This document shows positions 56,829-64,000 of a DNA stretch of 64,000 nucleotides, piece by piece. Location: the NCBI GenBank assembly GCA_019054805.1, contig JAHQIY010000008.1:1287501-1351500 (forward strand), written 5' to 3'. Source of the stretch: Brachionus manjavacas (lineage: Eukaryota > Rotifera > Eurotatoria > Ploima > Brachionidae). The notes beneath the pieces were generated by a model that made no database searches, was not told the DNA's origin, and saw only the letters and a program-made list of their open reading frames with translations. Position numbers and translations under genes: made by a program. Position 1 is the first letter of the stretch. Every line of letters begins with the position of its first letter.

Positions 56829-56877
56829 GTCTGTTGAAAAACGAGGTATGGAGTCCATACCTCGTTTTTCAACAGAC
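56829..56877. repeat. perfect 24-bp-arm palindrome with 1-nt spacer
   Basis: Arms 56829-56852 and 56854-56877 are exact reverse complements (GTCTGTTGAAAAACGAGGTA...). The spacer is a single G. It lies about 60-100 bp before a LINE relic. Confidence 0.95.
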
Positions 56878-56929
56878 TTTGATAGATTTTGAGTAAAAAA
56901 TAAAAAAATCGATTAAAAATATCCTATGA

Positions 56930-57840
56930 ATAATGGAAAAAGCCACGAAGAATCCAAAAATATTGTACAAATGCTTAAATGATCAACAAATAATCAAAGA
57001 ATCATCAAGATCAGCAAATATAACTCCATTGTTTTAAAAAGGTGGTAAATCAATGCCGGGCAATTATCGTCCGGTGTCTTAAACTTCTATTTCGTGCAAA
57101 ATATAAGAAAGCATAATAAGAACCAAAATTGAAGATTATCTAAGAAAAATATTATATCTAAAGAACAGCATGGATTTGTCAAGAAAAAGTCATGTACACT
57201 TAATCTTCTGGAAACTCTAGATTTCATATCAATGAGTCTAGAAAAAAATATTCCTGCTGATGTGATTCTGCTAGATTGCGAAAGCATATGATTCTGTTCC
57301 GCACAGACGACTTACAGCTAAATTTAAAGCGTATGGCATTGATGTTCTGACACTAAAATGGATCGAAGCCTTTTTAAAAAACCTCACTTCAACACATCAA
57401 AATGGGTGTTGATGTATTATGGTTTAAAAAAAGAATTTTTTTCTTATTAATGCTAAGCGGTTAGTTACGTCAGAAACCGAAAGAGATCTTGGTGTTGTTT
57501 TCAATACAAATCTGAAATGGAAAAATCAAAAATCAAAAAGCACCAATTTTAATTTCACAAAAAATCAAGGAAGAGGTCACTGCTTCAAATATCACAAAAA
57601 AATTTCGAGGCACCAGCATAATTAATTTTTTTAAACCAGATTTTGATAATTCAAGAAATAAATCACTTCATAGAATATAAGAACTAACATTCATCTATTT
57701 TTTTATATAAAACAATAAATGAAGGAAGAATTTATGCTGTCCAAACTTAAAAAGTTAATTCTTTAGAATTCTTGACTCATTTTGCGTAAAGCCACACCTT
57801 GAATACGCCGAAGCTGCCTCGAGTCAATCAATTAACTAGA
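56930..57840 (+). pseudogene. LINE ORF2 relic (RT region)
   Basis: Plus strand, across several frames: MEKATKNPKILYKCLNDQQI, MPGNYRPVS-stop-TSISCK, QHGFVKKKSCTLNLLETLD-like sequence, ADVILLDCESI-like motif A, HRRLTAKFKAYGIDVL, RLVTSETERDLGVVFNTNLK, and FCVKPHLEYAEAA near 57790. All are standard Jockey/CR1-type RT and thumb blocks in the right order, with an internal deletion removing the YADD region. Confidence 0.85.
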
Positions 57841-58969
57841 TGACTGTCAATTTAGTAATTTATAAAAATCTTATTTTATTTTTTATTTAATTAAATTTTG
57901 TTTTAATTTAGAATATAATTAACAAAATAAAAATATAGAGTAATACTTATGTTTTTATTTCTTTTAGAAATATGGGCGTCAATTGATTGAAAATAAATGA
58001 TTAATTATTTTTTTCTAGAAAACAATTCAAGTTTTAATTTTGCTTTAAGTTTTCAAAATATTTTAAAAGTTAACTAAAGCTAAAGATAGACATAAAGTTG
58101 GTTTTGTTTTACTTAATCTAATTTTAGAGTACAATTTATTGATTAAAAAAATATTTATAATTCTAATAATTAAAATTTAGAAATAAACGTTAAGGTATTT
58201 GAAAATTTAGAATTATTTTTCAATTTAATACCTGTGATTAAAAAAAATTTAATATTTATTTGTCTTCAAATAGTTAAAAATATTTTGAAATTAAATTCGA
58301 CTGTAAATACGCACTAGAATTTTTAATTTAGTTTTAAGCTAAATATTTAATTAATAATTGTGATCATTGGTCTTTTCGTACCAGGAAAATTGATTTTATA
58401 TAACATGGGTAAGTTAAAAAAAAATTTCATTACAAATTTCTTTGAGCAATAAATATTTTTATTTTTGTCGTCTCATTTCCATTTATAAACTTCTAATTAA
58501 ATGTTTGGCTTATTGACACTGAGCTCTAGGGATTTAAATTCTGAAGTCTTTAATGAACACAATTTAAAATTCAAAATCCTAAAATATCAACAAAGTACAT
58601 AAAATTGCTTGTTAAAACAAAAAAAACGAATATGTTTTTAATTTAGTTAAAAATAGTTAATTGACTGCTTTAAAATTTAAAGCTAATTGAAAAATGTCCA
58701 GACTTCTTGTCAAAAGCTATTTCGACGCACATAAAGTCTCATTTTTTATAATTCCCTAAAAATAAAATTTTGCTAGAGGAATTTTTCTTCATGTTTGTTT
58801 TGGGGACGGAAATTTAAATTTAAATTTATTGATTTTACTTAAGCTAATTAAACAAAAGTTAGGTAATGAATTTTTCAACTCAATTTTTTCCCATAACTCA
58901 AGCTAACGAGCTAAGCTTTATTTCAGCAGTTAATTATTCATCTAAATTTTTTGATTTAATTAGAAAATA
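57841..58969. other. intergenic, upstream of the orphan gene
   Basis: AT-rich. ATGG|GTAAGT at 58406 looks like a good splice donor and TTTAATTAG at 58953-58961 like an acceptor directly before the ATG at 58970. A 5' UTR intron is therefore possible for the next gene. Confidence 0.35.
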
Positions 58970-59740
58970 ATGAACCATCCAGTTCTTTTGCCAAAGCGAA
59001 AAGAATTCGGTTTTTTGAAGCCTCCACAGACCCAAACAAATTTTAAGAGCTCGTCGATTATCCGGTACACGCCCGGCAAAAGACAAGAATTCATCACCCA
59101 AACAGCCAAGCCGGTAACTTTGAGTCAGAGCATCAAAACCTTAAGAATAAGCTACGAGCTAAAGAGCGCCAGCATGGTAAATCCGAAACAGTACGAATGG
59201 AATAGTGAAAGTTTTAGGCCCGAGCAAAAAAGTGACCTGAAAAAAGAACATTTCAGAAGACAAGCTTACGTCACTGACACTGGCACCAATTTTAAAAATC
59301 TGAAAAAACAGCACCACGTTCTTAGCATTTATTCAATTGATAATAAAAAGCCGAAAACTGCCGACTCGATCAGATCAAAAAATGGCTATTTGAATAAGAG
59401 AAAGGGTGAGAGAAAAAATTGCGTAGGAGCTTGTGTCAGTTGTAAGTTCGGCAAGTGCATTAAATTGGAGGAGTTTGTAACTTTAAAGGCGATCAAAAAG
59501 CCAGATGATTATGACAGAATTCCGACAGCCAATTCTTTGGCCGAATCAAGGACCAGAACTGCAAATAGGTCAACTTATTCGGACATTTTTAGTAAGAGAA
59601 GCCGCAAAAGTGCAGCTTTGTCCGAATCAACAGGCAGAAAGACCACAGAGAACACGTATGAGAACAGTTTGTACCAGAGGTTAGATGACGAAGAAGACGA
59701 TGATGATATCATTCCAAAGCTGACTCTTTGGCTGGTCTAA
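58970..59740 (+). CDS. orphan basic protein, 256 aa
   Basis: Intact single-exon frame, clearly less AT-rich than its flanks, which argues for real coding. The protein is basic and probably largely disordered: RYTPGKRQEFITQTAKPVTL near residue 32, a YEWNSESFRP segment near 75, one compact Cys cluster (CVGACVSCKFGKC, near 150-163) that could bind a metal, Ser/Arg-rich sequence (SRTRTANRSTYSDIF), and an acidic tail (DDEEDDDDIIPKL). No signal peptide or membrane segment. I do not recognise the family. The start is the first ATG after a plausible splice acceptor. An AATAAA lies about 30 bp after the stop. Confidence 0.7.
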   Translation: MNHPVLLPKRKEFGFLKPPQTQTNFKSSSIIRYTPGKRQEFITQTAKPVTLSQSIKTLRISYELKSASMVNPKQYEWNSESFRPEQKSDLKKEHFRRQAYVTDTGTNFKNLKKQHHVLSIYSIDNKKPKTADSIRSKNGYLNKRKGERKNCVGACVSCKFGKCIKLEEFVTLKAIKKPDDYDRIPTANSLAESRTRTANRSTYSDIFSKRSRKSAALSESTGRKTTENTYENSLYQRLDDEEDDDDIIPKLTLWLV

Positions 59741-61769
59741 AACTGTTGTTTTTTTTCATATTGTTTATTTAAATAAATTGGAAAAATTGCTAAAAGGCTT
59801 CTTTTAATTCGTTTTTAGATATCTTTTTTGCTACCTTTAGATTTAAAATTAATTTTGTAACTTTAGCCAAATTTTAAAAGTTGTTGTTTTTATTTTTCTT
59901 CAGGTGAATGTATTAAATTAAACGAAATTTTTTGACAATTGTTACTGAACAAATTTGTTCAAATTTACCAAGTATCAAGAGCTAAACATTGTAAAATTTA
60001 AATGTATTACACAAAACCTAGGAAACCCCGTTTTCAAAGAAATTTGTTTATTTTAAAATTGGTCGAACTGAAAAGGCTTTAAATGAATTTCAATTTTTTG
60101 TTTTCTAAGTGAACAATTAAGTTCTATTATATTCAGAAGAAAACAATAAAAATCTTTTTTTAATTAAATAAAATTTAATTTTGATGAGATTTGTTTTATT
60201 TTCCCAAAGATTCATTTCTAATTAGTTTGTATCTGAAATAGATACCCGAAAATTCTGCAAAGCTCTGCATTAAATTCAGTGTTAGAACTGTGATCATTGG
60301 AATTCAGCATTTTTATGTAAATTTTCTTAAATAACTAATCCTTGTTATTTACAAAAATTAGCGTAAAAACTTATAAAACTAAAAACCCCAAAAAAATAAA
60401 ATTAAAAATAATTTTTTCAACTAATTTCTGTAATTTTTAGTAAATTTTTTACATATAATGTTCAAAAAAAGGAAGTCAAGATAGTGGTTTGATCATTCAT
60501 CATTTTTTGCATCTACAATTTTTATGTTTACAGCAACTTGAAGTTCATGATCAAAACTTAATTGATTTAAATCTAAATAAAAATGATGAAATTAGCTTTT
60601 ATTTTTTTTAATAAAACAAAATTTTTATTTTAATAAAAAAAAACAAACCTTTTTTATTCTAATTGATTTTTCTAAAATCTCTATTTGGAAAATTTAGAGA
60701 CATATATTTAAAAACCACATTAAGCTATCCAATTTATGGCTTTCAATTCTTTTCTTTTCTTTCAAGCATTACCCACGATCTTAAAATAGGTCTTATAAAA
60801 TCGTTTAAGATAAAATTAGTAGTAAGATCAATTTCTTATCTCAAAAAAATTCCAAATAACATCTTAATTTTAAAATTATTATAAGTTTTAACTTAAGATC
60901 TTGCTCATTTCTTAAGAATAAAGAATAATGAGTTTGTTTTAAATTTTGCTTTAAATTCTTGATTAAGATCTTAAAGTTTTCTTAACTAGAGATTTTAACA
61001 GCATAAATTAAATCAAGAACTTGATAAGATCTGAGAATTTTACCAAAAGTCTTTACTTGTTAAGAATTCTATAATATTTTTTAAATTCTCTTGTAAGATT
61101 TTAATAAAAAAAAAAGTTAAAAATGTGCAGAATTCTAATTCATATCAATTTTGAGAAATAAAAGAGAAATAAATGAAAATCTTAAATATTTATTTATTTT
61201 AATTAATTAAATCTTAACATTTAAATATTAAGTTCAAATGTTTAATTTTAATTTAAAAAATTTTTCAATTTAAAAAAAAAGTCAAAAAGTTCCCATTTTA
61301 TTATTCCTTCCAGAATTTTGAGTCAACGAATTTTTATGTCAAATAACAAATCATGAAAATCTACTATTTTTAGAAAATAATAAATTTCCCTTAGACAATA
61401 GTTATCATTAATTTAAATATACAAAAAGAGGTACATCTAGATTCATAAACTTTTTCATAGTGTACAGAATGAAAAATTAAACCTTTACAAACGAGTTGTT
61501 CGATTAAAAAAAATTTTAAATTATTTTTACCAAATTAACTTTTTAAAATTTTTAATTTTGTTTTAGCTACCGAATCTCAAAAAATATTTTGGATTTTTGA
61601 AGGAATTTTGGATTTGGGTCAAGAGGAATATTTGAGTTCCCGATTTTTATTTTCATTCCATTTCATAATCATTCAAAGACCAATTTAGGTAAATGTTGTG
61701 TAACAAGTAGTCTTTTCGTTAATTTTAGATCGTCATTTTTTGCAGTACTCAGTGATTCTATTCATTGCC
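59741..61769. other. intergenic, very AT-rich, nothing recognised
   Basis: Two kb without a convincing gene. The open frame at 60663-60884 is hydrophobic low-complexity translation of AT-rich DNA. AAGATCTTAA-like motifs recur in both orientations between 60780 and 61060. Confidence 0.35.
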
Positions 61770-63003
61770 TTTTGAAGAATTTTTTGAATTTCTCTTTTAC
61801 TGGCCTTTTATTTTAACATTAGGAGGAATACTTTTAGCTTTATCGCTAAAGAAAAAAAAGAAAAACACTCAAATTCCCTGACGGACTCCTCATTTAATAG
61901 GTTTTTTGAAATTTTGTCATTGTGGCCAGCTCTGAAAGAGCGGTTTCTGAGAAAGCTTTCAAACTATCGAAGAAATATTGTATGAAGATTGTGTTCTTTT
62001 AATTTTGTAATTATACCATTGTGTGATGTTTTGTCAAAAGTTTTTTCAAGATCGAAGAAGATAGCTCCAGTTTGTTGATTGTGGTTGAAACCATCTGTCA
62101 TCGATTGGTTTAATCTCAATATGTGATCTTGGATGCTTTTGGATTTTCTGAAGCAAGACTGACAAGTTGGTAGAATTTTTAAGTTTTCTGCCTAATCTTG
62201 AATCTTTTGATTTATAATTTTTTCGAGCCATTTGACTAAGCAACTGAGAAGGGAAATAGACCTGTAAGAGTCTAGACTATCTGGAGGTTTATTTTTTTAA
62301 GAATCATGATAATTTTGGATTTTTTCTAAATTGGAGGTATGTGGCCAAGATTGAGAGAGCTGTTAAATATCTTGTGTACGTTAACAAGCTTTTGCAAAGG
62401 GAGATTTTTAGATACCTTGTTGAATATTGGATCAAAACCTGCTCCTGCTTTTGAGTAAGTTGTTCATAACGTTTTCATCATTTTATTTCTAGTTATATGC
62501 ATATAGCTTCCTAATGGAAAGATAGACGATTTGTGTCTCACAGATATTTGACTATCGTTAAAAAAATTTCTAAATTACATGAAAATAATTCTGCAACTTT
62601 TATTTTCCATGTTTATGCTCAGAAATGCTTGCTAATGCTTCGATTCCGATTGATTGAAGTCCTTTTAATAAGTGAGTTTGTCTTCAAGAACATGTTTTTT
62701 TGTGCTTAGTTAGCTCCGATTTCAAATTTTTTTGTGTGCTGGATTGCTGTGTTTTTGAACCAACCTTTCCAGACATTTTCCTCTATTTCTTTTATCTTTT
62801 TCTACAATCTTTCCGTCAGCACCAAGTAACAAATAATTCTCATTTAACCGAAGACTTGCTAACTTTTTTAAGGAAAAAAAAAGATTTGATACAAATTTTT
62901 TAAAGATGTTTTCCTCCAAGTTCAAGCAGCCATAGTTGAAGCATCTCCAATACAAAAGTGCATTTTTGGCTTCTTTATTACGCTTTAGTAACCATGGTGA
63001 CAA
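61770..63003 (-). pseudogene. LINE ORF2 relic (pre-RT linker and first RT blocks)
   Basis: Minus strand. 63003-62722 is an open 93-codon frame (MSPWLLKRNKEAKNALLYWR, LLLGADGKIVEKDKR), resembling the PW...R...A linker before RT. After frame changes it continues GFDPIFNKVSKNLPLQKLVN, KIIMILKK, then TGAIFFDLEKTFDK (RT motif A) and FESFLRNRSF near 61950. It ends before the catalytic DD. A different family from the plus-strand relic at 56930. Confidence 0.75.
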
Positions 63004-64000
63004 CTCTCAATCAAATTTTTTAAAATTGAAATTTTAAAATTTCCGGAATATTTAGACCATATTCTAATAAGCCTAAATACATTTATGCTTATTAAGATTA
63101 AAAATTTTGTCTTTACAATCCATATTGCAAAATAATCATTAAGTTTCAATTAAATAATAAAAAGTTATTTTACAATTTAATTTTTTAAATTTTGTTTAGT
63201 CAATTAATTAAAGAAAAATTCTATAAAATATTTAAAAGATTACTTTAATTATTTTAACAAAACAGCCTAATAAAAAAAGAATTACAATTATAAATAAAGG
63301 TAAATGCTACCTAATGATAACATATTATGTTATCACCTGATAAAACTTTCAACTAGACCCGTTAAATGAACACCCCATGTTAAGAGCTATCTCTAGTTAT
63401 AATTTAGAGTAAATGTAAACGGACACCTGAGTGATCAGTATGCAATTGAAGCAGAGATTCCACAATAATCAGGTTTTGTGATTTAATTAATCGAATTCTC
63501 TTTATTTTTCTTTGGTATTACGTTTGAATATATATATAGCATTGTCGTTTTTTAAAATGCTTTTTTTACTTAACAATCTCTATGGGAGGTTGAATCTTTC
63601 TAATAAATAAATAAAAAATAAATAAAAATTGAACCTAAAATAATATCAAGGTTAACTTGGCTCAAAAGGTAAAAAAAATTTAATACTCTAAAATTAAAAT
63701 TTAAAATCTTAAGCTGAGATTTAATTAACCGATGGTTGGAGTAAAAAAATTTAAGCAAAGCAAAATAATTTAAAAATTAAAAATTGAATTAACAATTTTG
63801 AAAATTTTTAGCATAAAAGTCTGAAAAAAAGTAACATATTTAGAACAATGTAAAGTTTAGTACTTTTTCTATCAATATTCGATCTATCCTTCAAAATATA
63901 AAGATTTTTTTAATTTCTTCCTTGTTTTACTTTTAACAAATTATGTTAACCAATTTTAATTAAATTAAAAAAAAATTACAATTAAAAATTTTTGTGCAAA
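63004..64000. other. intergenic to window end
   Basis: AT-rich, no gene seen. Contains a short palindrome TGATAACAT-ATT-ATGTTATCA at 63318-63338 and a mildly GC-richer unique stretch (63340-63480), non-coding in all frames. Confidence 0.35.

Noticed and set aside
56829-56877. microRNA precursor
   Set aside because: A one-nucleotide spacer and perfect arms do not fit a Dicer substrate with a terminal loop; listed as a palindrome only.
60663-60884. 73-codon plus-strand ORF
   Set aside because: Hydrophobic low-complexity translation of AT-rich DNA with no motif or context.
1-64000. tRNA genes, rRNA genes, CRISPR arrays
   Set aside because: No T-loop-like GGTTCRAATCC context with a matching acceptor stem was noticed, and no regularly spaced repeats; the window is animal nuclear DNA.

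Overview
The window is AT-rich eukaryotic DNA from a small invertebrate genome. Introns are often only 41-65 bp, signals are GT-AG, genes are isolated, and much of the rest is decayed transposon sequence. Base composition, tiny introns and animal gene families (beta-PIX, nucleoplasmin-type FKBP, aminopeptidase N, secreted LRR proteins) would fit a monogonont rotifer such as Brachionus. That is an inference; no marker fixes the species. No tRNA, rRNA, CRISPR or prokaryotic feature was seen.

Layout. 0-5 kb: a Tc1/mariner relic, a two-exon minus-strand gene for a secreted Cys-rich + WD40 protein, and LINE debris. 5.7-7.1 kb: an intronless secreted LRR gene with a clear TATA box. 7.4-11.1 kb: a hAT-type MITE with a perfect 8-bp target duplication, LINE 3' tails, and a dead gene (perhaps a glycosyltransferase) split by a second hAT-type MITE, also with a perfect 8-bp duplication. 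14.2-29.1 kb: one 30-exon gene for a type II membrane protein with a mucin-like stalk and two complete tandem M1 (aminopeptidase N) domains. 29.4-32.8 kb: LINE and piggyBac-type relics. 35.1-36.5 kb: a second intronless LRR gene, paralogous to the first. 36.9-39.9 kb: a SWIM-finger element and two opposed LINE fragments. 40.6-41.7 kb: an FKBP39/46-type nucleolar immunophilin. 42.6-43.5 kb: two foldback repeats. 43.8-44.3 kb: a small coiled-coil gene divergent from 44.6-54.1 kb, an ARHGEF7/beta-PIX orthologue in 10 exons whose two large introns hold MITEs, foldbacks and LINE relics. 54.2-55.1 kb: a POLR2M/Gdown1-like gene only 158 bp downstream. 55.2-64 kb: repeat debris, a perfect 49-bp hairpin, two LINE relics and one intact ORF (58970-59740) of unknown family.

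The genes do not form a pathway. I rebuilt the exon models by hand: joined reading frames are open, junction phases agree, and the totals divide by three (435, 1914, 336, 680 and 263 aa). The most distinctive items are the double-M1 aminopeptidase, the signal-peptide WD40 protein, the MITEs with intact target duplications, and the compound piggyBac-type MITE present in two opposite copies.
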